64,000 nucleotides of DNA from Leptotrichia buccalis C-1013-b (GCF_000023905.1 NC_013192.1:1736001-1800000); one strand, 5' to 3'; shown: positions 47,167 to 57,405, numbered from the stretch's first letter. Numbers and translations: made by a program. Notes: generated by a model not told the origin, from the sequence alone.

Positions 47167-47195
47167 TTGCATTCACTAAAATTTTATTGTATAAT
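47167..47195 (+). promoter_or_regulatory. sigma-70 type promoter of the TM2 gene
   Basis: TTGCAT at 47167-47172, 17 bases, then TATAAT at 47190-47195, 33 bases before the start codon. Confidence 0.7.
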
Positions 47196-47227
47196 TAGTG
47201 GGGAATTTATTAAAGGAGGAATTTATC

Positions 47228-47629
47228 ATGAATGATGTTACTAATTCACAATCAAATACGGTTAATCCTGATTTTGTACAGCAATACATTATGGCAAATG
47301 CCAATTTTTTTCCAGAAGGTTCAGTAAATGAGCTTGGGGCAAGATTATCTAAGCTTTCACAAAATCAATTCAACGCAATTCAAGGAATCCAATTAAAAGA
47401 CCCTATGATAATGCTACTTTTGTCACTTTTTCTTGGTGGCTGGGGAGTTGACAGATTTCTTCTAAAAGAAATTGGATTAGGTGTAGTAAAATTATTGACT
47501 TGTGGTGGATGTGGTATCTGGACTATTATTGACTGGTTTTTAGTTATGAACAAAACTAGAGAATTTAACCAAAAATTAGTTTTAGACTCTATATCTGTTG
47601 GTCAATTTAATCAATTTGATAACATGTAG
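47228..47629 (+). CDS. TM2 domain membrane protein
   Basis: The 133-residue protein starts at ATG 47228 behind AAAGGAGG (8-base spacing). An N-terminal polar part (residues 1-60) is followed by a TM2 domain: LLLSLFLGGWGVDRFLLKEI, the connecting GLGVVKLLTCGGCGIWTIID and a second helix WFLVMN. The DRF motif between the helices is the conserved family element. Function of bacterial TM2 proteins is unsettled. A DUF2752-like gene follows, a pairing common in bacteria. Confidence 0.9.
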   Translation: MNDVTNSQSNTVNPDFVQQYIMANANFFPEGSVNELGARLSKLSQNQFNAIQGIQLKDPMIMLLLSLFLGGWGVDRFLLKEIGLGVVKLLTCGGCGIWTIIDWFLVMNKTREFNQKLVLDSISVGQFNQFDNM

Positions 47630-47688
47630 ATTTTTTAAGATTTAGGATATTTTCATAATAGACTAATTCTATATAGCTGGGAATTAAT

Positions 47689-47994
47689 ATGAAAAAATAT
47701 TTTAACTTATTATTTAATTATCATAAAAATAATCTTATCTTGTACATATTACTTGTATCAATAATTTCTATAAGATATTATTTTAAAGTGCCTACGCCAA
47801 TTGGATTTATTTTGAAACCATTACATATCCATTATTGGAGTGAAGGCTTAACAACAGCATTTATTCAATTAATAAAAGGAAATATTTCTCGTGCTTACAA
47901 AATAAATTCTTTAACATTTATCGTAGTAATAGCTATTTTTTTTCATATCTTTTTAGAGCCGATAATTTTTAAATCAAAAAATCCAACAAAATAA
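47689..47994 (+). CDS. small membrane protein resembling DUF2752
   Basis: The 101-residue protein has two hydrophobic helices (about 16-34 and 74-92). The middle stretch EGLTTAFIQLIKGNISRAYKINSL resembles the DUF2752 core (GLTRA...GDxxxAxxxNP), but the usual Cys pair PCPxCG before it is absent (HIHYWSEGLT). It follows the TM2 gene by 59 bases. The family call is moderate. RBS is weak (TGGGAAT). Confidence 0.6.
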   Translation: MKKYFNLLFNYHKNNLILYILLVSIISIRYYFKVPTPIGFILKPLHIHYWSEGLTTAFIQLIKGNISRAYKINSLTFIVVIAIFFHIFLEPIIFKSKNPTK

Positions 47995-48054
47995 CTAATA
48001 ATTATAAAAGTTAAAATTATTAGTTCCCATCTACTATTAAAAAAGGAGATTGTT

Positions 48055-48708
48055 ATGAAAAAAATAATTTTGATAATTATGATTTTAACGGGAATACAAA
48101 TATTCGCTAATTATAACTATAATTATAAATATACAATTAAAAATAATGAAGTCTATTGGGATGAAGAATTAATAGAAGGTGCGGATTCTAAGACTTTTAA
48201 AATATTGGGTGAAGGCTATTATGCGAAAGATAAAAATAATATTTATTATAAAGGTGAAAAATTTGAAGGAAATCCTGATACTTTAAAAATAATAGATAAT
48301 CATTATTATAAAGATAAATATAGTGCATATTTTGAAGGAACAAGAATTAACAATTCTAATCCTAAAACCTTCAAAGTATTAGGAAGAAATTTTTCCAAAG
48401 ATAAAAACAACGTCTATTATTTAGGCAAAAAAATAACAGGAGCTAATACCAAAACTTTTAGAGTGCTAGGCTTTAAATATGCAAAAGATAAAAACAATAT
48501 TTATTATTCAGACAAAAAAATAGTAGGAGCAGATTCTAAAACTTTTACATTATTAGGTAAAAGCTCTTACTCCAAAGACAAAAATAATGTCTATTATGAA
48601 GGCGAAAAAATAGAAAATGCTGATATTGAAACTTTTGAAATAATAGAGGCTTCTGAAAAAGCACAGGATAAAAATCATAAATATGAGTATGGAAAAATAA
48701 TCGAATGA
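48055..48708 (+). CDS. small secreted DKNYY-repeat protein
   Basis: The 217-residue product has a signal peptide (MKKIILIIMILTGIQIF, cleavage after ANYN region at about residue 20) and about six DKNYY units with very regular spacing, including KDKNNVYYLGKKITGANTKT and KDKNNIYYSDKKIVGADSKT. It is the shortest of the four DKNYY proteins in the window and the closest to a consensus repeat. It is expressed from the plus strand behind AAAAGGAG. It ends in a shared terminator with alr. Confidence 0.85.
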   Translation: MKKIILIIMILTGIQIFANYNYNYKYTIKNNEVYWDEELIEGADSKTFKILGEGYYAKDKNNIYYKGEKFEGNPDTLKIIDNHYYKDKYSAYFEGTRINNSNPKTFKVLGRNFSKDKNNVYYLGKKITGANTKTFRVLGFKYAKDKNNIYYSDKKIVGADSKTFTLLGKSSYSKDKNNVYYEGEKIENADIETFEIIEASEKAQDKNHKYEYGKIIE

Positions 48709-48746
48709 AATTTTTAAAAATTAATAGTCAATTCTATTAAAAAAGT

Positions 48747-48788
48747 AAAAAACAGTAAAAAGATTTAAATCAATCTACTGTTTTTTTT
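48747..48788. terminator. bidirectional terminator between DKNYY and alr genes
   Basis: AAAAAACAGTA (48747-48757) pairs with TACTGTTTTTT (48776-48786) around an 18-base loop, with T-runs on both strands. The alr stop lies inside it. Confidence 0.75.
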
Positions 48789-49942
48789 ATTACTGAAAAC
48801 TTAGTCAGCACATCATCCTGTATCGTTCCAGCCCATCTCGCCACTTGCCTCAATGTTATTCTCTCATTAACACCATTTTCAACATTCCTCTGACTTCCCA
48901 CAATCACAACTTTATCATTTATTTCCACATCATTTATATCCGTCAAATCAACAAAAATCATATCCATACAAATTTCTCCAACAATTTTTGCCTTTTTCCC
49001 ATTCACCAAAACATACGCTTCTTGCGAATTTTCAATTTGCTTTTGAAGTCCGTGTGCATAACCTATTGACACAATGCCTATTTTAGAGTCTCTTTTCACA
49101 ACGCCTTTACTTCCATAGGAAATTTTATCATTTTTTTTCACGTTTCTTATATTTATAATTTGAGATTTTACTGTTATAACATCCAAAAGCCCCACATCGT
49201 AAAATAAAGGCTCCATGCCATAAAGTGCCATTCCCACACGTGCGAAATCATAATTGTATTTTTCCTCGTATTTAAAAAGCAACGGACTTGCTTGCAAATG
49301 TTTGTACTGGTATTTTACATTATTTTTGTCAAATATCTTTAAAATGTTTTCATATTTTTCAACTTGCTTTTCTGTTTCAAGTTGATTTTCAGCATCTGAA
49401 ATATGAGAAAAAATTGAGATTATTTCCAATTTGTTATTTTTAGAATTTATTTCATATTTTTTTATTTTTTCAATTAATTCTAAAATTTCGCTTTCATTGA
49501 ATCCAAGCCTGTTCATTCCACTGTTTACTTTTATATGAATTTTCAAAACTGTGTTCTCAAAAGATTCTTCCAGAATTTTTAAGTAATCGGATAATTGTGA
49601 AAAATTAAAAATTGTCAGCTCAACATCATTTTCTATTGCATATTCCAATTTTTTTGGTTTAATATAATTAAGTGCCATTATCTTTATTTTTCTATTTTCT
49701 AAAAATTTCAATTTTTTCTCTTTTTCAAAATTTTTTAAAATTTCACGAATTTTTATCGCTTCATCAATATATGCCACCGCAAAATAATTACAATTATTTT
49801 CAATCAGTATCGGTAAAATATTTCCAATTCCAAGCCCGTAAGCATTGTCTTTAATTACACAAATGATATTTTTATTTATGAAACGGATTTTTTCCAGATT
49901 TTTTTCCAAATTTTCCTTGTTTATTTCCAGATTTACTAGCAT
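48770..49942 (-). CDS. alr: alanine racemase
   Basis: The 390-residue PLP enzyme makes D-alanine for cell wall synthesis. The PLP lysine is K31 in ICVIKDNAYGLG, the second-site Tyr lies in VSIGYAHGLQ, and INSGMNRLGF (here VNSGMNRLGF) and GEICMDMIFVDLTDI are typical. Asp after the Lys (KDNAYG rather than KANAYG) is a minor variant. The gene stands between a membrane protein (50493-49972) and the terminator. Confidence 0.94.
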   Translation of the reverse strand: MLVNLEINKENLEKNLEKIRFINKNIICVIKDNAYGLGIGNILPILIENNCNYFAVAYIDEAIKIREILKNFEKEKKLKFLENRKIKIMALNYIKPKKLEYAIENDVELTIFNFSQLSDYLKILEESFENTVLKIHIKVNSGMNRLGFNESEILELIEKIKKYEINSKNNKLEIISIFSHISDAENQLETEKQVEKYENILKIFDKNNVKYQYKHLQASPLLFKYEEKYNYDFARVGMALYGMEPLFYDVGLLDVITVKSQIINIRNVKKNDKISYGSKGVVKRDSKIGIVSIGYAHGLQKQIENSQEAYVLVNGKKAKIVGEICMDMIFVDLTDINDVEINDKVVIVGSQRNVENGVNERITLRQVARWAGTIQDDVLTKFSVIKKTVD

Positions 49943-49971
49943 TTTTTATTTTTGTTCTCCTTGACAAATTC

Positions 49972-50493
49972 TTAAACTGTTATTATTAGCGGAGCCATTA
50001 TTCCCAAAAGGATAACTAGTCTTAAAAGTAGGATTTTACGATAAATTTTTTGATATTGTTTTTCAGGTATTCCTTTTTCTTTTAGGACAAATCCGATTGC
50101 TGTAATTTTATTGGATGTGTCGCTTCTGCTGTAACGGTTTACGTATGGCTCAAATAATATTTTTTCTCCGTTTACTGTCAAATGTATTCGTGGTGTTCCC
50201 ACGTATTTATCCATATATCCCGTCGTATTTTTCTCATCCAAATTTTTTCCATTAAGTGAAACTATCCCATTTTCAACCTTTAACTTGTCAATTCTCAAAA
50301 AAATGAACAAAATCCAAACAACAATGGCAGCAACTGGCAAAAATGCCGAAATCGTCCTTGCAACTGGAATTTTTTCCAGCAAAGTAAACACGATTCCATA
50401 AACAATAGACAATACCGCCACTAATATCAGAATTTTATCCACTCCTTTGTGAATTAACCCATTAAGTTCAATTTTTTTATCAGTAATTTCCAT
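49972..50493 (-). CDS. membrane protein of unknown function
   Basis: The 173-residue protein has two hydrophobic helices at about 20-42 and 47-68 and a third at the very C terminus (152-171). Between them is a soluble region (residues 72-148) with NGIVSLNGKNLDEKNTTGYM, which looks like a small beta-rich domain facing one side. I recognise no family. It is 29 bases upstream of alr in the same direction. The RBS is AAAGGAGC. Confidence 0.65.
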   Translation of the reverse strand: MEITDKKIELNGLIHKGVDKILILVAVLSIVYGIVFTLLEKIPVARTISAFLPVAAIVVWILFIFLRIDKLKVENGIVSLNGKNLDEKNTTGYMDKYVGTPRIHLTVNGEKILFEPYVNRYSRSDTSNKITAIGFVLKEKGIPEKQYQKIYRKILLLRLVILLGIMAPLIITV

Positions 50494-50608
50494 AATAATA
50501 CAGCTCCTTTCCAGCCTTTTTTAAAAATCTAACAAACAATATTGAAAACTGAAATCAAAATTTATAATTTATCTAAATCCATTTTTTATCCTAAAAACTA
50601 ATTATATT

Positions 50609-51202
50609 TTATTTTTCTTCCAAAAGCCCTGATGCAATCAGTTTTCTAAATGCTCTTGCCCTATGGCTTACACTTTTTCTTTCTTCGTCACTTGCTTGCC
50701 CAAACGATTTTCCAAGTTCATACGAATAAAAAATCGGATTGTAGCCAAATCCATTATTTCCTTGTGCTTCAAATAAAATTTCTCCCTCTATTTCTCCACG
50801 AAAAGAATGAATTTCACCATTTGGAAAGGCAATACTCACGACAGACACAAAATGTGCTTTTCTATCCTCTTTTTTCACATCCTTCAAAATTTCCAGCATT
50901 TTCTGATTCTTCTCGCTGTCAGATGTATTTTCTCCTCCAAATCTTGCCGAATAAACTCCTGGCCCTCCATCCAGAGCATCCACACAAAGTCCCGAATCAT
51001 CCGAAACAGTTACAATATTCGTATAATCTGCAATTTCCTTTGCCTTTTTCTGTGAATTTTCCTCAAAAGTTTCCCCGTCTTCTACAACATCAGGAATATC
51101 CAGCCCATCCAAAATCGTTACAACTTCCAAATTTATTCCTTCCGTCAGTTTCTCAAAATCTTTTATTTTCCCTTTATTCTTTGTTGCTAAAAATACTTTC
51201 AT
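50609..51202 (-). CDS. rdgB: XTP/dITP diphosphatase (Ham1/RdgB)
   Basis: The 197-residue enzyme hydrolyses non-canonical purine nucleotides. FLATKNKGKIKDFEKL, the active-site TVSDDSGLCVDALDGGPGVYSARF (in two parts), GEIEGEILFEAQGNNGFGYNPIF and KNSVSHRARAF-like SVSHRARAFRK are present. Length is normal. Start has AAAGGAAG upstream. Confidence 0.95.
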   Translation of the reverse strand: MKVFLATKNKGKIKDFEKLTEGINLEVVTILDGLDIPDVVEDGETFEENSQKKAKEIADYTNIVTVSDDSGLCVDALDGGPGVYSARFGGENTSDSEKNQKMLEILKDVKKEDRKAHFVSVVSIAFPNGEIHSFRGEIEGEILFEAQGNNGFGYNPIFYSYELGKSFGQASDEERKSVSHRARAFRKLIASGLLEEK

Positions 51203-51248
51203 TTTTTCACTTCCTTTTTTAATTGAATAAATCTTTTTATTAAATTAT

Positions 51249-51270
51249 GAGAAAACAGGGTTACCCCTGC
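51249..51270 (-). terminator. compact terminator containing the plsC stop codon
   Basis: On the minus strand CAGGG-GTAA-CCCTG is followed by TTTTCTC. The TAA stop of plsC forms the loop, so translation termination and hairpin formation overlap. Confidence 0.6.
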
Positions 51271-52013
51271 TTAAGATTATATTCTTCAAAATTATTTTTT
51301 ATAATTTTATTTACAATATTATGAACATCTTTTTTTTCTTCTCTTGACATTTCTTTCAAATCCACAGGTTTATCAACGATAATTTTTATATTTTTATTTG
51401 GTGTTACTTTCAGGCTTTTTCTACTTTGAACCTGATAAGTTCCCACAATTGTAATTGGCAAAATTCTAGCATTTGTGTCAGTTGCAAGTTTGAAACTTCC
51501 CTTTTTAAATTCGCCAATTGTACCGTCTTCACTTCTGCTTCCTTCTGGAAAAATCACGTAGGAATGCCCTTTTTTTATTTTGCTTATCGCATCTTTCATA
51601 TCTTTCATTCCCTGTCTTGCATTTTTTCTATCCAGAAATATACAGTCAAATGAACGCATCCAACGTCCAATTGCAGGCCATTTTTTCATTTCCTTTTTTG
51701 CAATGAATGAAAAATCAAGCGGTAAATACCCAAGCAATGCTGGAATATCTACGTTGCTTTGGTGATTTGAAATTAATATGACTGCTTCATTTGTATCGTG
51801 AATTTTTTTCACTTCTTCTTCACTACCATTTTTATAAATTACACTTACGTTGCTTCCAGCTCCCCAAATTAGGTTTTTTCCCCAATTTTTTCCAATTTTA
51901 CAGACATATTTGTATCTTTTTTCGCCTCTATTAAATATCAGATACCAATAATGTACGAAACTTCCATAAATAAAAGTTCCAACAAGTATTAAATGATAAA
52001 ATATGGTTCTCAT
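51261..52013 (-). CDS. plsC: 1-acyl-sn-glycerol-3-phosphate acyltransferase
   Basis: The 250-residue membrane-bound enzyme makes phosphatidic acid. It has an N-terminal hydrophobic segment (MRTIFYHLILVGTFIYGSFV) and the acyltransferase motifs: SNHQSNVDIPALLG (HX4D), FLDRKNARQG, FPEGSRSEDG and PITIVGTYQ. All four PlsC motifs are intact. It is followed by recX upstream and rdgB downstream. Confidence 0.94.
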   Translation of the reverse strand: MRTIFYHLILVGTFIYGSFVHYWYLIFNRGEKRYKYVCKIGKNWGKNLIWGAGSNVSVIYKNGSEEEVKKIHDTNEAVILISNHQSNVDIPALLGYLPLDFSFIAKKEMKKWPAIGRWMRSFDCIFLDRKNARQGMKDMKDAISKIKKGHSYVIFPEGSRSEDGTIGEFKKGSFKLATDTNARILPITIVGTYQVQSRKSLKVTPNKNIKIIVDKPVDLKEMSREEKKDVHNIVNKIIKNNFEEYNLKQG

Positions 52014-52041
52014 TTTGACTTCCTTTCTTATTTTTAATTTC

Positions 52042-52650
52042 CTATTCTGTATTTTCCTTATGCTCTTTTATTTTTTTGAAAATTTTATCGAGAGAAAATC
52101 CTTGTCTAGCTAAATATTGTACAAATTTTTGTTCTTCTTTTATTTTTTTTTCATTTCTCTCATTATTTTTTCTGATTTTATTACTATTTTTTTCTATTAA
52201 TTTTTCCAGTTTCCTGTCATCAATATTTTCTTCTTTTTCTTCTTCTAAAGCTAAATATGCCTCTTCTACCGTATTTCTGTCAATTCCTTTTTGAAATAAA
52301 TTGTATAAAATTCGATTTTTTCCATATTTTCTACTTTCGATATAAGACATTGCATAATTTAAATCACTTAGATAGCCAAATTCTTCCAACTTTTCTATTG
52401 CTTTCAAAATTGCTGGCTTATTTCTATATTTTTCTTCTAGTTTTAGCCGCAATTCCTTTTTTGTCCTGTCTTTTAGGGAAATTAGGAAAACGCCTTTTTC
52501 AAAGGAGGCTTCATACGAAATCTCGTCATAAAACCTCTCAATATTATCATTTACCTTTAAATTGTACTTTTGTCTAATTAATGGACTTATGTCCATAATT
52601 TCCTCGTTATCCAAGTATATTTTATTTCGGTATATTTTATTGATTTTCAT
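52042..52650 (-). CDS. recX: regulatory protein RecX
   Basis: The 202-residue helical protein matches RecX, an inhibitor of RecA filaments. [19 protein letters not shown] and [20 protein letters not shown] are the characteristic helix-turn pattern repeats. ATG 52650 is chosen (weak CGGA upstream), five codons after the longer possible start at 52665; either overlaps the recA stop by 14-29 bases. It lies directly behind recA, the usual position. Confidence 0.88.
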   Translation of the reverse strand: MKINKIYRNKIYLDNEEIMDISPLIRQKYNLKVNDNIERFYDEISYEASFEKGVFLISLKDRTKKELRLKLEEKYRNKPAILKAIEKLEEFGYLSDLNYAMSYIESRKYGKNRILYNLFQKGIDRNTVEEAYLALEEEKEENIDDRKLEKLIEKNSNKIRKNNERNEKKIKEEQKFVQYLARQGFSLDKIFKKIKEHKENTE

Positions 52651-53749
52651 TGTTTTCCGTTTCATTATTTTCTGAATTTTCAGCTTCGTTTACTTGTTCT
52701 GTATTTTCCTGTTTTGGACGAATAGCTTCGAGTACATCTTTTTCAAGTCTTCCGTACAGCTCCGTATTTTCCTTTAACATTCTTTCAACATTGACACGCC
52801 CTTGCCCAAGCCGTTCATCTCCATAGCTGAACCAGGCTCCAGCTTTTGAAGCAATTCCTAAATTTATTGCCGCATCTAGAATTTCTCCAATTTTGGAAAT
52901 TCCTGTTCCGTACATAATGTTAAATTTTGCTTCCTTAAATGGCGGCGCAACTTTGTTTTTAGTTACTTTTACTAGAACTTCACTTCCGATAACATCGTCT
53001 CCCTGTTTTACAGAGCCTACTCTTTTTACTTCCATTCTGACTGTTGAGAAAAATTTTAATGCACGTCCACCTGAAGTTGTTGTCTGTACTCCTGGAACAA
53101 ATGAAAATCCTCCGATTTTTTCTCTGATTTGATTTATAAAAATCATTACTGTATCAGATTTTGCGATATTTCCAGTCAATTTTCTAAGCGCTTTTGACAT
53201 CAGCCTTGCCTGAAGTCCCATTTGCTGGTCTCCCATTTCCCCTTCAATTTCAGCTTTTGGAACAAGTGCGGCAACCGAATCCACAACGATTACGTCTATT
53301 GCCCCACTTCTCACAAGCATATCAGAAATTTCAAGTGCCTGTTCCCCAGTATCAGGTTGTGAAATTAAAAGTTCGTCAATATTTACTCCAAGAGCTTTTG
53401 CATAAACTGGATCCAGAGCATGCTCTGCGTCAATAAATGCCACAACTCCTCCTGCTTTTTGAGCTTCTGCGATAATATGAAGTGCAAGTGTAGTTTTCCC
53501 TGAAGACTCTGCCCCGTAAATTTCAACAATTCTTCCTCTTGGCACTCCACCAATTCCAAGCGCTATATCTAAATTCAAACTCCCTGTAGAAATAGCCCTG
53601 ATATTCATTTTTTGATTTTCTCCAAGTTTCATAACGGCACCTTCACCATAATCCTTTTGAATCTGCTTAAGTGCCAAATCAAGCATTTTCTCCTTTTCAG
53701 TTAGCCCTTTATCATCTTTTTCCTTTTCTTCAGCTTTTTTTCTAGCCAT
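52637..53749 (-). CDS. recA: recombinase RecA
   Basis: The 370-residue protein has the Walker A loop [12 protein letters not shown], the catalytic Glu region [13 protein letters not shown], Walker [13 protein letters not shown], loop 2 [19 protein letters not shown] (in part) and NQIREKIG. It promotes strand exchange and, in LexA organisms, SOS. The C terminus is an acidic Glu/Asn tail. The ATG follows GGAGGGT. No LexA box is obvious in the promoter region. Confidence 0.97.
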   Translation of the reverse strand: MARKKAEEKEKDDKGLTEKEKMLDLALKQIQKDYGEGAVMKLGENQKMNIRAISTGSLNLDIALGIGGVPRGRIVEIYGAESSGKTTLALHIIAEAQKAGGVVAFIDAEHALDPVYAKALGVNIDELLISQPDTGEQALEISDMLVRSGAIDVIVVDSVAALVPKAEIEGEMGDQQMGLQARLMSKALRKLTGNIAKSDTVMIFINQIREKIGGFSFVPGVQTTTSGGRALKFFSTVRMEVKRVGSVKQGDDVIGSEVLVKVTKNKVAPPFKEAKFNIMYGTGISKIGEILDAAINLGIASKAGAWFSYGDERLGQGRVNVERMLKENTELYGRLEKDVLEAIRPKQENTEQVNEAENSENNETENNENQ

Positions 53750-53785
53750 TATACCCTCCTCATTTTTTCTTTTATCCTGTCTTTT

Positions 53786-53794
53786 ATTATATCA
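53786..53794 (-). promoter_or_regulatory. extended minus 10 promoter of recA
   Basis: On the minus strand TGA-TATAAT is read about 40 bases before the recA start. No inverted SOS operator is seen next to it. Confidence 0.55.
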
Positions 53795-53954
53795 CAATTT
53801 GATTTCTTTTTATATATTTTATTTTGTTATTTATAATTTTTTTAATTATTTCCAAATATTATCTATTAATTTTTTTTAATTGACTTTTTAAAATACATAT
53901 ACGTAAATGTTTTCAAATCAATTCACATAAAGTTTTTAAACGGAAAATTTTATT

Positions 53955-54476
53955 ATGGTTAGAAATAATATTTACGAAAACAAGACCGACTATAATGCTT
54001 ACGGATTCTCAATTAAAAATGAAATTAACAAAACTTACCAGTTAGGTGAAAACAGCACAGTTAAACCTTACGGAGCATTAAAATTTAGTTATGAAAGATT
54101 TGATAGAATTAAGGAAAAGGACGGCACTTTAGGAATGGATGTAAAAGGAAACAGCTATTATTCAGTTAAACCGTCTGCAGGTGTGGAACTTGCCTATACT
54201 AAAAAAATTACAGATAACACTAAATTCAAGGCAGCCTTAGACCTAGCGTACGAACATGAATTAGGAAATGCAGACCGTAAAGAAAATCAAATGAAATTTA
54301 TAAATACAAATACGACTTACAGATTAAAAGGAGAAAAAGCTGAAAATCGTGGAAACTTTAGAAGTGGAGTAAAAGTTGGACTCGAGACAGGAAACTTTAA
54401 TTTCTCAGTAAAAGGTGGATATGATACGAAAGATAAGAATGCCCATGTTGGCTTGGGAATTGGCGTATCGTTCTAA
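53955..54476 (+). pseudogene. C-terminal fragment of an autotransporter beta-barrel
   Basis: The 173-residue open stretch has the alternating pattern and aromatic C terminus (GLGIGVSF) of an autotransporter translocator barrel: YNAYGFSIKNEINKTYQL, YGALKFSYERFD, VKPSAGVELAYTKKI and NFRSGVKVGLETGNFNFSVK. An autotransporter barrel is usually 250-300 residues behind a large passenger; here strands before the open stretch and the passenger are gone, and an in-frame stop lies 18 bases before the ATG. No ribosome binding site or signal peptide exists. It is most likely a remnant. Confidence 0.75.
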
Positions 54477-54516
54477 ATATTTGATTGTTTTTTCTTTTAA
54501 ATAATTTTTTGTTTTT

Positions 54517-54557
54517 GAGAGTTACTTCAATATTTTTGGAGTAGCTCTTTTTATTTT
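54517..54557 (+). terminator. terminator after the autotransporter fragment
   Basis: GAG...TACTTC pairs with GGAGTA...CTC with a small internal loop, followed by TTTTTATTTTTT. It is probably inherited from the intact gene. Confidence 0.6.
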
Positions 54558-54580
54558 TTAAAAAATGATAAAAAAGAAAT

Positions 54581-55258
54581 TTATATATTTTCCAATGTTA
54601 TTTTTATCATTTCATCATTTATATCTTCTATCACTCTTAATTTATCCCTATTAACACAAGAAATTACATTCCATCCATATTTTACTGATAATTCCTTAGC
54701 TGTTTCATAAGCATTTTTTAAATAATTTCCATCTTTTTCGTGAATATCCTTCTTTTTTCCCCCTGTTATCTTATTTTCCCTATTTTTCATCAGTTTTTGA
54801 CTAAACTCAAAAGGAATATCCAGAAAAAACACAATATCTGGCTTTGGTATTCCAATTTTTCCCCATTCTAGATCTACCAGCCATTCTAAATATTTTTCTT
54901 TTTCTTTTTCATCCAAAATTTTCGGAACCTGATGAATCATATTGGAAATTGTATATCTGTCACTAATCACAATTCCGCCATTATTATAAAATTCTTCCCA
55001 TTCAGTCTTAAATGATGCAAACCTGTCAATCGAATAAAGTACCGAAGCCGCATAAGCATTAACACTTTCAGCCGTTTTTCCAAATTCACCTGCAAGATAC
55101 ATTTTCACTGGCTCAGAAGCTCTGCTTTCATAATTTGGAAAAGATATTTTCTTTACTTTCTCTTCTCCTTTTATTTCTTTCAATTTTTTATACAGTAATT
55201 CTGTCTGCGTTTGTTTCCCGCTCCCATCTGTACCTTCAATAATTATTAATTTCCCCAT
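54581..55258 (-). CDS. tmk: thymidylate kinase
   Basis: The 225-residue kinase forms dTDP from dTMP. The P-loop is EGTDGSGKQTQTELL, with Gln in the position that is Thr in E. coli (GKTT), a variant seen in a Gram-positive/fusobacterial subfamily. SDRYTISNMIHQ carries the DRY motif, and PDIVFFLDIPFE follows. The lid has RENKITGGKKKDIHE. RBS AAAGGAAC is 7 bases upstream. Confidence 0.92.
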   Translation of the reverse strand: MGKLIIIEGTDGSGKQTQTELLYKKLKEIKGEEKVKKISFPNYESRASEPVKMYLAGEFGKTAESVNAYAASVLYSIDRFASFKTEWEEFYNNGGIVISDRYTISNMIHQVPKILDEKEKEKYLEWLVDLEWGKIGIPKPDIVFFLDIPFEFSQKLMKNRENKITGGKKKDIHEKDGNYLKNAYETAKELSVKYGWNVISCVNRDKLRVIEDINDEMIKITLENI

Positions 55259-55352
55259 TTTTTCAAGTTCCTTTCAATTTCCTTTATTTCTCAATCTCAC
55301 ACGGCTAAAGTCACAAGTATTCTTATACTCAAGCCCATAAAAATACTTATTG

Positions 55353-55386
55353 AGAAAAATATAGCAGCCTTATTTAAAAGACTGCT
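55353..55386 (-). terminator. terminator after ilvC
   Basis: On the minus strand AGCAGTCTT pairs with AAGGCTGCT over 9 positions (one G-U) around a short loop and is followed by ATATTTTTCTC. It lies 96 bases after the ilvC stop. The rest of the 223-base gap shows nothing else. Confidence 0.65.
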
Positions 55387-55481
55387 AAAATTCTAAATTG
55401 TACTTTTATTTACTATATTTTACTGATTTTAATCTTTTTAAATCAGTTTAAACAGTTAGTTTTAAAGATATTAAAGTAATT

Positions 55482-56495
<1,014 letters not shown>

Positions 56496-56522
56496 TTATC
56501 CTCCTAAATTTTATATGTATAT

Positions 56523-56550
56523 ATTATACACTTTTTAAAAATATTTGCAA
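56523..56550 (-). promoter_or_regulatory. promoter of ilvC
   Basis: On the minus strand TTGCAA, 16 bases, TATAAT is read about 30 bases before the ilvC start. The leader is too short for a T-box or leader peptide. Confidence 0.6.
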
Positions 56551-56639
56551 ATATTTCTTTTTAATGTAACTATATATTTTATATATTTTTGAATTTTATT
56601 TTTTAGATATTTTGATTATTTTAAAATATTAGGTTTATA

Positions 56640-56695
56640 TCCTTTATTAGAAAAGTTGTAATAAATTCGTTATTTAAACGAAGTTTTAGTATAAG
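56640..56695 (+). repeat. dispersed repeat, copy 3
   Basis: Aligns with 34281-34334 over its length and shares 22 of 23 core bases with copy 1 at 3574-3596. It lies downstream of the lipoprotein gene, where no promoter is needed. Confidence 0.65.
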
Positions 56696-56709
56696 ATGTT
56701 ATTATGCAA

Positions 56710-57165
56710 TTATTGTGCATTTACATACGCATCTTTCACTTTACACGCCTTCACATCTCCCGAATTTAAAACTGCCCTAAACTCCCATTTTTTATTTTTA
56801 TCAATAGAATCTGTACTGTCTACAGCATCTCCAACACTTTTCCCTTTTTTATCAAAGCAAGGTATTTCAATTCTAACATTTTCCTTTCTGCTTCCAGTAT
56901 TTGTCAAAACTCCTGTTACAATCGTCATATTCCCATCATTTTCAACTTTCGCCTTAGAAAATTTGTACTTAACGCCTTTGGCATTAATTTCGCCATCATT
57001 TCCGCCAATTATCCCGCCGATAATATTTCCAGTTGTCTTAATTACGGCACCAGTAACAGTTCCCGCTGCCTTAATCGTGCCTCCAGCAATGCTTCCTGCC
57101 GCTCCAACAACTCCGCAAGATGAAAGAACTAAAGCCGTTCCCATTATCATTAATATTTTTTTCAT
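56710..57165 (-). CDS. lipoprotein with FxLYD-like C-terminal domain
   Basis: The 151-residue product has a lipoprotein signal with lipobox LSSC (Cys 17). Residues 18-55 are Gly/Ala/Ile-rich (GGTIKAAGTVTGAVIKTTGN), forming a hydrophobic glycine-zipper-like stretch that may insert in the membrane. The C-terminal part (about 75-148) reads NMTIVTGVLTNTGSRKENV, IPCFDKKGKSVGDAVDSTD and KKWEFRAVLNSGDVKACKVK, a beta-sandwich pattern resembling FxLYD domains. Function unknown. Confidence 0.75.
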   Translation of the reverse strand: MKKILMIMGTALVLSSCGVVGAAGSIAGGTIKAAGTVTGAVIKTTGNIIGGIIGGNDGEINAKGVKYKFSKAKVENDGNMTIVTGVLTNTGSRKENVRIEIPCFDKKGKSVGDAVDSTDSIDKNKKWEFRAVLNSGDVKACKVKDAYVNAQ

Positions 57166-57405
57166 AATTTATAAATCCTTTCAATATTTTTTATGCTTAT
57201 AATACAATAAAATTATAGTTGTTGCAATACATTATACAATCTATGTTATCTAAAAAAATTAAATAAATATCCAATTTTAATAACATAATAAAACCATTCT
57301 GAGTTTAACTTTAAAATATTTTATTGTGATTTAAACATATTTCAGGTATTCTATCATTAAAATTATATATTTTCATTTTTCTATAAATATTTTTTGCTTT
57401 AATAC

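Noticed and set aside
50650-51222. Plus-strand 190-codon frame
   Set aside because: Antisense to rdgB, whose motifs are complete; the His/Leu/Pro-rich composition is that of a shadow frame.
53750-53954. LexA/SOS box in the recA promoter
   Set aside because: No GAAC-N4-GTTC or CTGT-N8-ACAG type dyad is seen near the minus 10 box.
56696-57202. Plus-strand 168-codon frame rich in Pro, Ile and Ser
   Set aside because: It lies opposite the lipoprotein gene, which has a signal peptide, lipobox and domain; the plus frame has no ribosome site or family features.
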